DNA from: Magnetovibrio sp.
Lineage (GTDB): Bacteria; Pseudomonadota; Alphaproteobacteria; Rhodospirillales; Magnetovibrionaceae
Reading direction: 5' to 3'
Length of the DNA stretch: 43,468 nt
Assembly (NCBI GenBank): GCA_028281525.1
Contig: JANQJR010000060.1
Location: 1-43,468, forward strand
Part shown: positions 1 to 8,217 of the stretch, one piece after another
How the letters are laid out: every line of letters begins with the position of its first letter
Numbering within the stretch: position 1 is the stretch's first letter
Program-made: the position numbers and the translations under genes
The notes under the pieces: model-generated
Seen by the model: the letters and a program-made list of their open reading frames with translations, nothing else
Told to the model about the DNA's origin: nothing
The model's database searches: none

Positions 1-114
1 GTCTTAATCTGAATCGCTTTAGCGATGCGGATTAAGACGTGAATCCGTCTCTCATCAAACGTTTAGAGGGCGATTCACGACTTAATCTTGTTCACAACGT
101 GACCAAGATTAAGC
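1..114. repeat. Cluster of three adjacent intergenic hairpin repeats
   Basis: Three inverted repeats lie back to back. Positions 1-38 have arms GTCTTAATC/GATTAAGAC. Positions 39-78 have arms GTGAATC/GATTCAC with an inner CTCT/AGAG pairing. Positions 81-113 have arms CTTAATCTTG/CAAGATTAAG. The second and third units resemble the element at 5090-5150, sharing the order CTTAATC...GATTAAG, CGTGGATC-like and CTCT...AGAG. This points to a dispersed, non-coding palindromic repeat family of the genome. It lies just beyond the stop codon of the HNH gene and could also act as its terminator, although there is no clear T-run. Confidence 0.7.
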
Positions 115-131
115 CAATCGCGCTCTAGAGG

Positions 132-680
132 CTACAGCTCCAGTTCGCTGTCCCAATACATATAGTCGAGCCAGCTATGATGCACTTCGGACGACGGTAA
201 GCGCCGCGCGGCCTGATTGAGGGTGCGGATAGAGGGTTCCAACGCATCTTGAATCAACGGCATACCCGCCTCATCCGGGGTACGGTTGGCCTTCTTCAAA
301 TTACACGGCGAACAGGCCGCGACCACGTTGGACCACTCGGTCAAGCCGCCACGCGAACGCGGCATCACGTGGTCGAAGGTCAAATCCTTGGCGGAAAAAT
401 GATCGCCGCAATATTGGCAACGGAAATCGTCGCGCAAGTAGATGTTATAGCGGGTGAATGCGGGTCGGCCGTTGAAGGTGACGTAACGCTTGAGCGCCAC
501 CACGGAAGGCACCTGGAATTCGATACTGGGCGAGCGCACCACCTTGTCATAGCTTTCGACCAGATTGACCCGACCCAGCAACAATGCCGAAACCGCATCC
601 TTCCACGACCATAAAGATAAGGGGTGGTAGGACAAGGGCCGGTAATCGGCGTTGAGAACCAGGGTTTGCAGTCCGCTCAT
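132..680 (-). CDS. HNH endonuclease family protein
   Basis: A protein of about 182 residues starting MSGLQTLVLNADYRPL. This is the usual N-terminus of a widespread bacterial HNH family of about 170-190 residues, which is why the start at 680 is preferred over the longer frame. The nuclease core is visible as CQYCG, then LTFDHVMPRSRGG, then NVVAACSPCN. That gives two CxxC zinc pairs around the DHV histidine and the asparagine of the HNH motif. Family members are nucleases or nuclease-like proteins of unknown cellular role, found as single chromosomal genes; nothing here ties it to a phage or intron. A hairpin with a T-run lies 17-41 bases upstream of the start and may be an attenuator or the end of an upstream transcript. 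Confidence 0.85.
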   Translation of the reverse strand: MSGLQTLVLNADYRPLSYHPLSLWSWKDAVSALLLGRVNLVESYDKVVRSPSIEFQVPSVVALKRYVTFNGRPAFTRYNIYLRDDFRCQYCGDHFSAKDLTFDHVMPRSRGGLTEWSNVVAACSPCNLKKANRTPDEAGMPLIQDALEPSIRTLNQAARRLPSSEVHHSWLDYMYWDSELEL

Positions 681-696
681 ACCCGTTTTTCCCCAA

Positions 697-721
697 TAAA
701 AAAGCCCGCGAAACCGCGGGC
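697..721 (-). terminator. Hairpin with T-run just upstream of the HNH gene
   Basis: On the minus strand, arms GCCCGCG and CGCGGGC close a four-base loop and are followed by six T. It is a good intrinsic terminator by shape, but it lies only about 17 bases before the HNH start codon. It therefore either ends a short upstream transcript or attenuates the HNH gene. Confidence 0.55.
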
Positions 722-893
722 AATGGCAATACCGGCGCCGATGGCGGTGCCGTCCATGACACACCGATGCTGAGACGTCGTAGACAGCGCGACCCAGTTG
801 TGCCGGACCCTGCTGGATCTGGACGACGGCTTGGATACGTTGGCACTGTTTTCGGTCACGAATCGTCTCCCGAATCGGGTGTTGTTCGCACTA

Positions 894-922
894 TATATAG
901 TGATGATTACCAAATCTTTACA
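894..922 (-). promoter_or_regulatory. Putative promoter for the HNH gene
   Basis: On the minus strand, TGTAAA (922-917) is separated by 17 bases from TATATA (899-894) inside the palindrome CACTATATATAGTG. A very similar CACTATATAG -10 region lies before the large oxidoreductase gene near 42030. The -35 box is weak. Confidence 0.35.
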
Positions 923-1013
923 CTGGAGTTTGTTTCTCGCCTCGGCCTTCATCCTATTTTAGCAATTGATTCAAGGGCCTTGCCCGAATAAGCCAGAGCT
1001 TGCAGGATTGGGC

Positions 1014-1868
1014 ATGCTCAGCACTTTGCCCCAAACCACCGTTACGCGATTCGCCCCCAGCCCCACGGGACTTTTGCATCTGGGCCACGCCTTTGCGGCG
1101 TTGTTCGCTTTTCAAGCCGCCCGGGATGCGGGCGGGCGGTTCTTGCTGCGAATCGAAGATATCGACCAAGGCCGCTGCCGCCCGGAATTCGAGGCCGCGA
1201 TTTATGAGGACCTGGCCTGGTTAGGGCTGGAGTGGGAAGAACCGGTACGCCGCCAATCGGAATGCATGGCAGACTACGAAGCCGCACTGGACCGCTTGAA
1301 CCGGCTGGGAGTCTTATATCCTTGTTTTTGCACGCGAAAGGACATCCAGACCGAGATTGACGCCGCAGGCGGCGCGCCGCATGGACCCGACGGTCCCATC
1401 TATCCAGGCACCTGCAAGGCCCTCAGCAATGAGAAACGCCAAACCCGCGCCGAACGCGGCGATCGTTTCGCCTTACGTCTGGATATGGAGCAAGCCTTAA
1501 AGGAAGTTGGCGCACTGACCTGGAACGATTTGGACCGAGGGGAAACCACCGCAGACGCGAGGATATTCGGGGATGTGGTTCTGGCACGCAAGGATACCCC
1601 CACCAGTTATCACCTTTCCGTGACCATAGATGATCATCTTCAGGATGTGACTCTGGTCACCCGGGGCGAAGATCTGTTTCCCGCGACCCATGTGCACCGG
1701 GTTCTGCAAGCCCTGCTGGGACTCGACACCCCCGCCTATCGCCATCATGGATTGTTAAGCGCACCCGATGGACGACGACTCGCCAAGCGGGATAAGGCAC
1801 AAACTCTGCGGTCCCTGCGCGAAGCCGGTCTAAGCGCGGCAGAAGTCCGGAAAATGGCGGGGTATTAA
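1014..1868 (+). CDS. gluQ: Glutamyl-Q tRNA(Asp) synthetase
   Basis: This is a GltX paralogue that attaches glutamate to the queuosine base of tRNA(Asp) rather than to a tRNA end. It keeps the class I catalytic core but lacks the anticodon-binding domain: about 284 residues against about 470 for GltX. Visible motifs are RFAPSPTGLLHLGH (the HIGH signature), LRIEDID, the zinc ligand pattern CFC with a later YPGTC, and GRRLAKRD in place of KMSKS. The start at 1014 puts the conserved TRFAPSPTG at the expected distance; an in-frame start at 966 would add 16 unconserved residues. The gene stands alone, divergent from the HNH gene. Confidence 0.93.
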   Translation: MLSTLPQTTVTRFAPSPTGLLHLGHAFAALFAFQAARDAGGRFLLRIEDIDQGRCRPEFEAAIYEDLAWLGLEWEEPVRRQSECMADYEAALDRLNRLGVLYPCFCTRKDIQTEIDAAGGAPHGPDGPIYPGTCKALSNEKRQTRAERGDRFALRLDMEQALKEVGALTWNDLDRGETTADARIFGDVVLARKDTPTSYHLSVTIDDHLQDVTLVTRGEDLFPATHVHRVLQALLGLDTPAYRHHGLLSAPDGRRLAKRDKAQTLRSLREAGLSAAEVRKMAGY

Positions 1869-2070
1869 CGCTAATACCGTGATCTAATTCAGAAAGATTA
1901 CGAATTGTATGCAGATTCGGCTTGCGATCCGAGGGTCTTTAGCCTTTATTGAAAGCGGGGCATACAATCGTGGTCTGAGCCAGAAGGCCACACGTCGTGG
2001 TTCGGGGAGGGAAGTCGTCTTTCCGGGCTGTTAATCCTAGGAAACTCCTGGAAAGAAGACGCACAAAACA

Positions 2071-2436
2071 ATGAAAACCTGTCTCATTGTTGACGATTCC
2101 AAGGTCATCCGCATGGTCGCGCGCAAGATCCTGCAAGAACTGGAATTCGCCACCGAGGAAGCCGCCGACGGGCAAGAGGCTTTAAACGCCTGCCAAGCCA
2201 AAATGCCGGAGGCCGTGCTGCTGGACTGGAACATGCCCGTCATGGACGGCATCACGTTCCTGCGAAAACTGCGCGAAACCCCGGGTGGCGACAAGCCGGT
2301 CGTGGTGTTCTGCACGACGGAAAACGACCTTGACCACATTCAAGAAGCCATGAGCGCGGGCGCGAACGAATACATTATGAAACCGTTCGATTCCGATATC
2401 ATCCAGGCAAAATTCCAGCAAGTGGGCCTGCTTTAA
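2071..2436 (+). CDS. cheY: CheY-like single-domain response regulator
   Basis: A stand-alone receiver domain of 121 residues with no output domain. The acidic pocket is IVDDSK near residue 8, the phospho-acceptor aspartate lies in LLDWNMPVMDG near residue 51, the switch threonine is in FCTTEN, and the conserved lysine is in YIMKPFD. Such proteins carry the phosphoryl signal from a CheA kinase to the flagellar motor or to other targets. It is followed 22 bases later by cheR, so the two probably share a transcript. No cheA, cheB, cheW or receptor gene is in the window, so this may be an adaptor CheY from a scattered chemotaxis set rather than the motor-binding one. Confidence 0.85.
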   Translation: MKTCLIVDDSKVIRMVARKILQELEFATEEAADGQEALNACQAKMPEAVLLDWNMPVMDGITFLRKLRETPGGDKPVVVFCTTENDLDHIQEAMSAGANEYIMKPFDSDIIQAKFQQVGLL

Positions 2437-2458
2437 GGTCCGCCACGGAGTAACCGAC

Positions 2459-3268
2459 GTGAGCCCCGAAGATTTTGAATTCATCAGCTCGCTGATCAAG
2501 AGCCGCTCCGGCCTGGTGCTGACACCCGATAAGTCGTACCTGCTGGAAAGCCGCTTGATGCCGGTCGCACGTAAGCACGGCCTCAAGGGTCTGGAAGACT
2601 TGATCAACCAGCTGCGCACGCGCAAAGAAGAACCGCTGATGGTCGAGGTGACCGAGGCGATGACGACCAATGAGTCGTTCTTCTTTCGCGACGTCAAACC
2701 GTTCGACCTGCTGCGTGACGAAGTCCTGCCGCCGATCTTGGAACAACGCCAGGCGAAGAAGCACCTGCGCATTTGGTGCGCCGCGGCTTCGTCCGGGCAA
2801 GAGCCTTATTCTATCGCCATCATCCTCAAGGAACTGGGGGCGCAATTGGCGGGTTGGAAAATTGACATTCTCGGCACCGACATTTCCCACGATATCCTGA
2901 CCAAAGCCAAGGACGGCATGTATTCGCAGTTCGAAGTGCAGCGCGGCATGCCCATCCAGCTGCTGCTGAAATACTTCGACAAGAGGGACGAAAACTGGGA
3001 AATCAAGCCGGAGATCAAGAACATGGTCCAGTACAAGTACTGGAACCTGTTGGACGACCTGAATTCGCTGGGCGGGTTCGATATCGTCTTCTGCCGCAAC
3101 GTTCTGATCTACTTTGATGCGGAAACCAAAGGGAAAGTCCTGGAGAACATCTCAAAACTGATGCCCGAGGACGGTATGCTCTTCCTGGGCGGTGCGGAAA
3201 CCGTGCTGGGGGTGAGCGATAACTTCAAGCCCGTGCAAGGGCAAAGGGGCGTTTACGCCTTGGCCTAA
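2459..3268 (+). CDS. cheR: CheR-type chemoreceptor glutamate methyltransferase
   Basis: A protein of 269 residues, normal for CheR, which methylates receptor glutamates using S-adenosylmethionine during adaptation. The N-terminal helical domain runs from residue 1 to about 75. The Rossmann methyltransferase domain follows, with TNESFFFRD, IWCAAASSGQEPYS (SAM loop), ILGTDIS and the CheR signature FDIVFCRNVLIYFD. The start is GTG, preceded by a GGAG motif. It lies 22 bases after cheY, which supports a common role in chemotaxis. No pentapeptide tether for receptors is evident at the C-terminus. Confidence 0.92.
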   Translation: MSPEDFEFISSLIKSRSGLVLTPDKSYLLESRLMPVARKHGLKGLEDLINQLRTRKEEPLMVEVTEAMTTNESFFFRDVKPFDLLRDEVLPPILEQRQAKKHLRIWCAAASSGQEPYSIAIILKELGAQLAGWKIDILGTDISHDILTKAKDGMYSQFEVQRGMPIQLLLKYFDKRDENWEIKPEIKNMVQYKYWNLLDDLNSLGGFDIVFCRNVLIYFDAETKGKVLENISKLMPEDGMLFLGGAETVLGVSDNFKPVQGQRGVYALA

Positions 3269-3309
3269 CATGGCGGGGCGTGAAGCATCTGACGCGTAGA
3301 GATAAAGCT

Positions 3310-4242
3310 ATGTCCGAAGACAAAAAATACCGCTTAGTCACCCGCGCCGATTTCGACGGCGTGGTCGCGGGCGGTTTGATGATCGAACTGGGGTTGATCG
3401 ACGATGTGGTTTTCGCCGAGCCGAAAGCAATGCAAGACGGTCTGATCGAAATCACGGAACACGACATCACCACCAACTTGCCATACGTGGAAGGCGTGCA
3501 TCTTTGCTTCGACCACCATGTCAGTGAAACCGAACGCGTGGGCGAACGTGACAATCACATCATCGATCCGGATGCACCGTCCGCAGCCCGTGTGGTTTAC
3601 AATTACTTCGGTGGGAAGGACAAATTTCCGGCCATCCCCGACGAACTGATGGAAGCCGTCGATCGCGCCGACAGCGCACAGTTTACAGAAGAAGACATCC
3701 TCGCCCCGGAACCGTGGACGCTGCTCAACTACATTCTTGACCCACGCACCGGTCTGGCCCGTTTCGAAAATTTCGAAATCAGCCACGAGCAGTTGATGAA
3801 GGACATGATGGTTTATGTCCGCCATCACCCCGTCGAGGAAATCCTCACCATCCCCGATGTTGAGGAGCGCACGCACCTTTATCTCGAACACGAAGAAAAG
3901 TTCGAGATCCAACTGCGCAACAATTCCAAAATCCACGACAAGGTCGTGCTGACCGATTTGCGAGATGAGGACGTTATCTACGCCGGTAACCGCTTCACCA
4001 TCTACGCCATCTATCCCGATTGCAGCGTCTCCATCCAATTGACCCAAACGCCGGACGGTACAAAGACCATCATGGCCGTGGGCAAGTCGATCCTGGATCG
4101 CTCCAACACAGCCAACATCGGCTCGATCATGCTGGAGCACGGTGGGGGCGGACATGCCAACGCAGGCACTTGCCAGATTGAAAACGCCCGTGCCGAAGAG
4201 GTGCTGGACGAGTTGATCAAGCGCCTCAACGCAGGAGGCTGA
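3310..4242 (+). CDS. DHH-family phosphoesterase-like protein
   Basis: About 310 residues. The N-terminal DHH domain shows RADFDGVVAG (first metal-binding aspartates), FDHHVSE (the DHH motif) and a later DRADSAQF. The C-terminal DHHA1 subdomain shows MLEHGGGGHANAGTC, the glycine-rich motif that binds nucleotide or polyphosphate in RecJ, NrnA and related phosphoesterases. The substrate cannot be deduced: nano-RNA, cyclic dinucleotide or polyphosphate are all possible. The start at 3310 is chosen because MSEDKKYRLVTRADFDG fits the fold and an upstream GTG at 3280 adds only a short unconserved leader. A terminator follows the stop. Confidence 0.8.
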   Translation: MSEDKKYRLVTRADFDGVVAGGLMIELGLIDDVVFAEPKAMQDGLIEITEHDITTNLPYVEGVHLCFDHHVSETERVGERDNHIIDPDAPSAARVVYNYFGGKDKFPAIPDELMEAVDRADSAQFTEEDILAPEPWTLLNYILDPRTGLARFENFEISHEQLMKDMMVYVRHHPVEEILTIPDVEERTHLYLEHEEKFEIQLRNNSKIHDKVVLTDLRDEDVIYAGNRFTIYAIYPDCSVSIQLTQTPDGTKTIMAVGKSILDRSNTANIGSIMLEHGGGGHANAGTCQIENARAEEVLDELIKRLNAGG

Positions 4243-4272
4243 TCCACCGATCACTCCGGCAAAACACCGATT

Positions 4273-4306
4273 AAAAGCGGAGCCCCATCCCGGCTCCGCT
4301 TTTTTT
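4273..4306 (+). terminator. Intrinsic terminator after the DHH gene
   Basis: Arms AGCGGAGCC (4276-4284) and GGCTCCGCT (4292-4300) are followed by a run of T to 4306. It is preceded by A residues, so it could work in both directions, but the only gene that needs it is the DHH gene. Confidence 0.9.
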
Positions 4307-4400
4307 GTCGCTCTCCCACCTTCCGGGACTTGTCAAGCTGGCGGGGCTATGACAGGGTCTTGCCTAATATCTCTCGCTCGGAAGGGCTTTGGCCACGCAT

Positions 4401-4856
4401 ATGAAGATCCGTGTAAAAAAAGCACAGAACGGGGTCTATGCCATCGCATTCGACGATGTAACCCACACGCTCACGACCAAAGATCTGAAAACCTTGCTGA
4501 TGGAAGCGGTCAAATCCCTGGCCCCGGGCGTGGTATCGTCTGTCTCACCCTCCGAGGAAGCCCACGACCTGGCCGGGCACCTCAAGACGGCTGACGATCC
4601 AGGACTGCAAAAATTCCTGATGAGCGTCACCGACGACGATATCTTGATCTTGCTCAAAAGCACCGAAGACGACCAAGTACTTCATGACAAGCTGTTCGCC
4701 AACATGAGCGAACGCAAACACAAAATGCTGGCCGAAGATCTGGAATACCGCTTCACCGACGGCGTTGACGAGGAGGCGTTGAGCGATGCTGTCATCCGCC
4801 TGATCGAAGTGGCCAACCAGTTGCACAACGATGGCATCCTGGAATTTTCCGTTTAA
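4401..4856 (+). CDS. Stand-alone FliG C-terminal-domain-like protein
   Basis: About 151 residues. The second half reads like the middle and C-terminal armadillo-like part of the flagellar switch protein FliG: VTDDDILILLKSTEDDQV, FANMSERKHKMLAEDLEY, then VIRLIEVANQLHNDGILEF, compared with FliG signatures such as NMSKRA..ML.EDL and an ending like IVRIARRLEEEGEI. FliG itself is about 330-350 residues, so this lacks the FliF-binding N-terminus. The first 60 residues are different and unassigned. It may bind the motor or be a FliG-derived regulator. ATG at 4401 is chosen; a TTG at 4389 has a GGAAGG motif too close for good initiation. Lying downstream of chemotaxis genes is suggestive only. Confidence 0.6.
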   Translation: MKIRVKKAQNGVYAIAFDDVTHTLTTKDLKTLLMEAVKSLAPGVVSSVSPSEEAHDLAGHLKTADDPGLQKFLMSVTDDDILILLKSTEDDQVLHDKLFANMSERKHKMLAEDLEYRFTDGVDEEALSDAVIRLIEVANQLHNDGILEFSV

Positions 4857-4873
4857 ATCATCCGTATATTGTT

Positions 4874-4954
4874 ATTGCGAAGAGCATAGAGACGAAGCAA
4901 TCCAGTTTGCATATGAGCCTCTGGATTGCCTCGCGCCTTTCAGGCGCTCGCAAT
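4874..4954. repeat. Palindromic intergenic repeat
   Basis: Imperfect inverted repeat. The left arm begins ATTGCGAAGAGC and ends GAAGCAATCCAG near 4904. The right arm begins CTGGATTGCCTCGC at 4921 and ends CGCTCGCAAT at 4954. The pattern (attgcga...gcaatccag / ctggattgc...tcgcaat) is that of common REP-like elements dispersed in proteobacterial genomes. Confidence 0.75.
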
Positions 4955-4991
4955 GGCACAGTGTATTTCTCACCCCAAACCCAAAAAAACC

Positions 4992-5040
4992 AAGGCCCCT
5001 AAAATCGATCTGCTCACAGATCCATCTTAAGGGCCTTTTG
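4992..5040. terminator. Bidirectional terminator between the FliG-like gene and gcrA
   Basis: Outer arms AAGGCCC (4992-4998) and GGGCCTT (5031-5037) are flanked by A residues on the left and T residues on the right. Inside, AGATC pairs continue the stem imperfectly. Its position between two converging genes fits a shared terminator. Confidence 0.65.
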
Positions 5041-5089
5041 GGGCCGTGCTTCACGTCAACACCGACGCGATGCACAAGAGTGCGATCAA

Positions 5090-5150
5090 CTTAATCCTAG
5101 GCGCTACGTGGGTAGGATTAAGTCGTGGATCGCTCTCTAAATATCTGATT
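5090..5150. repeat. Second copy of the hairpin repeat family seen at 1-114
   Basis: Arms CTTAATCCTA (5090-5099) and TAGGATTAAG (5113-5122) are followed by TCGTGGATCGCTCTCTAA and a downstream TTAGAG. The order and spacing match the unit at the left window end, with compensating changes in the stems (CTTG/CAAG there, CCTA/TAGG here). That suggests selection on structure rather than on exact sequence. Confidence 0.6.
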
Positions 5151-5164
5151 AGAGCCGTAACGCG

Positions 5165-5635
5165 TTAAGCGGATACGGCCTCGAAATTGTTGCGCGGCTT
5201 CGGCGCGCCGTTTGCCGATTTCTTCTTGTCCTTGGATACTTTCACGTAAGCCCGCGCACAGTGCTCTTCGCAATAGGGCTTGTCCGGAACGGCGGGCTTG
5301 CCGCAGAAGTGAAATTCCGGGGTGCCGGGCTCGCCTTCCGGCCAGCAACACATGGTGGCGGTCAGTTCTTCCAGGCGCACGATTTCTCCCGACGGCGGCA
5401 TCGGCGCCATGGGCGCCGGGGGCGCGATCTTTTTCGGCTTTTTTGGTTGAGCGCCGGTCGCAACCGTCTGGCGGATCGGCGACTGGCGCTTTTTGAGCCC
5501 TAAGCGATGAACCTTGCCGACCACGGCGTTTTTGGTCACGCCCAAACGGCGCCCGATTTCGCTGGTGGGCAAGCCTTCCTCCCACAGGGCGATCAGAACC
5601 TTGATACGTTCAGGCGTCCATTCCACGGCACTCAT
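5165..5635 (-). CDS. gcrA: GcrA cell cycle regulator
   Basis: About 156 residues. The N-terminal helix-turn-helix is typical: EWTPERIKVLIALWEEGL, then SEIGRRLGVTKNAVVGKVHR, then a lysine/proline-rich linker. The C-terminal part has CCWPEGEPGTPEFHFCG and YCEEHC, the usual sigma-70-interacting region. GcrA binds RNA polymerase holoenzyme and activates promoters carrying methylated GANTC sites, linking CcrM methylation to transcription in alphaproteobacteria. The second of two adjacent ATG codons (5635) is chosen because GGAG lies six bases before it. It is monocistronic and divergent from methylmalonyl-CoA mutase. Confidence 0.93.
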   Translation of the reverse strand: MSAVEWTPERIKVLIALWEEGLPTSEIGRRLGVTKNAVVGKVHRLGLKKRQSPIRQTVATGAQPKKPKKIAPPAPMAPMPPSGEIVRLEELTATMCCWPEGEPGTPEFHFCGKPAVPDKPYCEEHCARAYVKVSKDKKKSANGAPKPRNNFEAVSA

Positions 5636-5965
5636 CATCTACTCCGACTATCTGTGGCCCTTGTGTGTCACCGCATAGCCCCGAAATAGGGCCTTAAAGC
5701 GGCGAAATGGGCGTGTACCCCTTGTTTTTCCGGTGCGGCCCGTTGTGCGCCGCTGGAGGCATAATAACAACATTTCGAAAAAATGCACCCACCGAACCAC
5801 AATATCTTGTGGATAATTTCACCACCGTGCATTGATAAAACAATCAGCTTTTTGCACCTGCGAAATAATATTCGCGCCGCACAAGGCAGGAGCGTATAAT
5901 GGCGGCCTTCTGAGCGCCTGAGGGGTAGGCAGGTTTGGACAAAGACGAATTAAGGAACTGGGGAT
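5636..5965. other. Divergent promoter region between gcrA and methylmalonyl-CoA mutase
   Basis: This gap of 330 bases carries an exact TATAAT at 5895-5900 on the plus strand, 66 bases before the mutase start. No good -35 box lies at the ideal distance, so it may be an activator-dependent or extended promoter. The middle (5760-5880) is AT-rich compared with the flanks. No small gene is evident. Confidence 0.4.
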
Positions 5966-8110
5966 ATGAGCGATAAGCCGACCCTCGAACAGTGGGACGA
6001 ACTCGCCACCAAGGAATTGAAGGGCAGCGGCCCGGACACCTTGGTCTGGGAAACGCCGGAAGGCATTGCGGTCAAGCCGCTTTACACAGCATCTGACTTG
6101 GAGGGGATCGAACAGATCAACACCCTTCCGGGGTTGGAGCCGTTCATGCGCGGACCGCGCGCGACCATGTACGCAGGCCGCCCCTGGACGATCCGCCAAT
6201 ACGCCGGATTTTCCACGGCGGAAGAATCCAACAAATTTTACCGCGACAATTTGAAGGCCGGACAAAAGGGCCTGTCCGTCGCGTTCGATCTGGCCACCCA
6301 TCGGGGGTATGACTCCGATCACCCGCGCGTCATGGGTGACGTCGGCAAGGCCGGTGTGGCGATTGACAGCGTCGAGGACATGAAAATTCTGTTCGACGGC
6401 ATTCCGTTGGACGAAATGTCCGTGTCCATGACCATGAACGGCGCGGTGCTGCCGGTTCTGGCGGGCTACATCGTGGCCGCCGAAGAACAGGGCGTGGATC
6501 AATCCAAGCTGTCCGGCACCATTCAGAACGATATTCTCAAAGAGTTCATGGTGCGCAACACCTATATCTATCCGCCGGAACCGAGCATGCGCATCGTCTC
6601 CGACATCATCGGTTACACCTCGGAACATATGCCACGGTACAACTCGATCTCGATTTCCGGCTACCACATGCAGGAAGCCGGCTCTACCTGCGTGCAGGAA
6701 CTGGCCTACACCATCGCCGACGGCATCGAATACGTGCGCACCGCCATCGCGTCCGGCATGGATGTGGACAAGTTCGCACCGCGCCTGTCGTTCTTCTTCG
6801 CCATCGGCATGAACTTTTTCATGGAAGTCGCCAAGCTGCGCGCCGCACGTCTACTGTGGTCGGAACTGATGGAGCAGTTCGAACCGAAGGACCCGCGCTC
6901 CAAAATGCTGCGCACCCACTGTCAAACGTCTGGTGTGTCGCTGACGGCGAAGGATCCTTACAACAACGTGATCCGCACCACCGTCGAAGCCATGGCGGCG
7001 GCGCTGGGTGGCACCCAGTCCTTGCACACCAACTCGCTCGACGAAGCGCTCGCTTTGCCGACGCCGTTCTCGGCGCGCATCGCGCGCAACACCCAGTTGG
7101 TGCTGCAGGAAGAAACCGGCATCACCAAAGTGGTCGATCCGCTGGCGGGTAGCTACTATGTCGAAAGCCTCACCAACTCGGTCGTTGAAGAAGCGCGCAA
7201 ACTGATCCAAGAGGTCGAAGACGTGGGCGGCATGACCAAGGCAGTGCAATCGGGCTTGCCGAAGATGCGCATCGAAGAAGCCGCCGCACGCAAGCAGGCG
7301 CGCATCGACAGCTTGGAAGAAGTCGTCGTCGGCGTGAACAAGTACGCACTGGACAAGGAAGACCCTATCGATCTTCTGGAAGTCGACAACTCTGCTGTGC
7401 GCGAAGCGCAGATCAAACGGCTCAACGACATCCGCGCCAGCCGCGATCAAGCCGCCGTCGATGCGGCCCTGACGGCCCTGACCGACGCGGCGCAATCCGG
7501 CGAAGGCAACTTGCTCGACCTGGCCGTCAAGGCGACGCGCGTACGCGCTACCGTGGGCGAAATTTCCGATGCCTTGGAAGCGGAATACACCCGCTATCAA
7601 GCCACCACGCGGACCATCACCGGCGTCTACGGCGCCGCGCTGAAAGGCGATGACGCCTACACCCATGCCCACGACGAAGTCGAAGCCTTCGCAGCAGAGC
7701 GCGGACGGCGTCCGCGCATGCTGGTGGTGAAGATGGGCCAGGACGGCCACGACCGGGGCGCTAAGGTGATCTCCACCGCGTTCGCCGATCTGGGCTTCGA
7801 GGTAGATGTCGGCGCGCTGTTCCAAACTCCGGCGGAAGCCGCACAGGAAGCGGTGGAAAACGACGTGCACGTGATCGGTGTGTCCACCCAGGCGGGCGGC
7901 CACAAGACTTTGGTGCCGGAATTGATTGCAGAGCTCAAAAAGCGCGACGCGGACGACATCGTCATCATCGTCGGCGGCGTGGTGCCGGAACGCGACCACC
8001 CGTTCTTGAAGGACGTGGGCGCGGCAGCGGTCTATGAGCCGGGCACCCACATCCCCACGGCGGCGAAAGAAGTTCTGGCCTGCATCAAGGCCGCACGCGC
8101 GACGGCTTAG
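5966..8110 (+). CDS. scpA: Methylmalonyl-CoA mutase, large subunit
   Basis: A 714-residue adenosylcobalamin enzyme that interconverts (R)-methylmalonyl-CoA and succinyl-CoA, the last step in propionyl-CoA assimilation. The N-terminal TIM-barrel half shows [46 protein letters not shown], and [20 protein letters not shown]. The C-terminal cobalamin-binding domain (from about residue 580) has [14 protein letters not shown], with the DxHxxG histidine that ligates cobalt, and GVSTQAGGH. Its length is that of the full catalytic subunit. No small subunit, meaB or epimerase lies beside it. A terminator follows. Confidence 0.96.
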   Translation: MSDKPTLEQWDELATKELKGSGPDTLVWETPEGIAVKPLYTASDLEGIEQINTLPGLEPFMRGPRATMYAGRPWTIRQYAGFSTAEESNKFYRDNLKAGQKGLSVAFDLATHRGYDSDHPRVMGDVGKAGVAIDSVEDMKILFDGIPLDEMSVSMTMNGAVLPVLAGYIVAAEEQGVDQSKLSGTIQNDILKEFMVRNTYIYPPEPSMRIVSDIIGYTSEHMPRYNSISISGYHMQEAGSTCVQELAYTIADGIEYVRTAIASGMDVDKFAPRLSFFFAIGMNFFMEVAKLRAARLLWSELMEQFEPKDPRSKMLRTHCQTSGVSLTAKDPYNNVIRTTVEAMAAALGGTQSLHTNSLDEALALPTPFSARIARNTQLVLQEETGITKVVDPLAGSYYVESLTNSVVEEARKLIQEVEDVGGMTKAVQSGLPKMRIEEAAARKQARIDSLEEVVVGVNKYALDKEDPIDLLEVDNSAVREAQIKRLNDIRASRDQAAVDAALTALTDAAQSGEGNLLDLAVKATRVRATVGEISDALEAEYTRYQATTRTITGVYGAALKGDDAYTHAHDEVEAFAAERGRRPRMLVVKMGQDGHDRGAKVISTAFADLGFEVDVGALFQTPAEAAQEAVENDVHVIGVSTQAGGHKTLVPELIAELKKRDADDIVIIVGGVVPERDHPFLKDVGAAAVYEPGTHIPTAAKEVLACIKAARATA

Positions 8111-8146
8111 GGCCGAGACCCCAAACACCCAACCGCCCACGAATGC

Positions 8147-8180
8147 AAAACGGCGCTCCTTATTGGGGTGCCGTTTTTTG
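8147..8180 (+). terminator. Intrinsic terminator after methylmalonyl-CoA mutase
   Basis: Arms ACGGCGCTCC and GGGGTGCCGT (G-U pairs allowed) close a short AT loop and are followed by TTTTTT. It separates the mutase from the Sel1-repeat gene that begins at 8218. Confidence 0.85.
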
Positions 8181-8217
8181 CTGCCTCATACCTTTCAATC
8201 ACTGATAGAATGCCCGC

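Larger units (their letters stand above)
681..1013. other. Divergent intergenic region between HNH gene and gluQ
   Basis: This gap of 333 bases separates the minus-strand HNH gene from the plus-strand gluQ. It holds the hairpin at 697-721 and a 14-base palindrome at 889-902 (CACTATATATAGTG). An open frame of about 60-90 codons runs on the minus strand up to the HNH start (stop overlapping its ATG), but it contains the hairpin and matches no family I know, so I do not call it a gene. No tRNA was found here. Confidence 0.5.

Noticed and set aside
677-952. Minus-strand open frame ending at the HNH start codon
   Set aside because: The stop overlaps the HNH ATG, which looks like coupling, but the frame contains a promoter-like palindrome and a terminator hairpin and resembles no known protein.
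3334-4254. Minus-strand open frame of 306 codons opposite the DHH gene
   Set aside because: The DHH protein has clear catalytic motifs across the same bases; the opposite frame shows none.
6851-8140. Minus-strand open frame of 429 codons opposite methylmalonyl-CoA mutase
   Set aside because: Shadow of a well-conserved enzyme; arginine/histidine-rich, with no domain.
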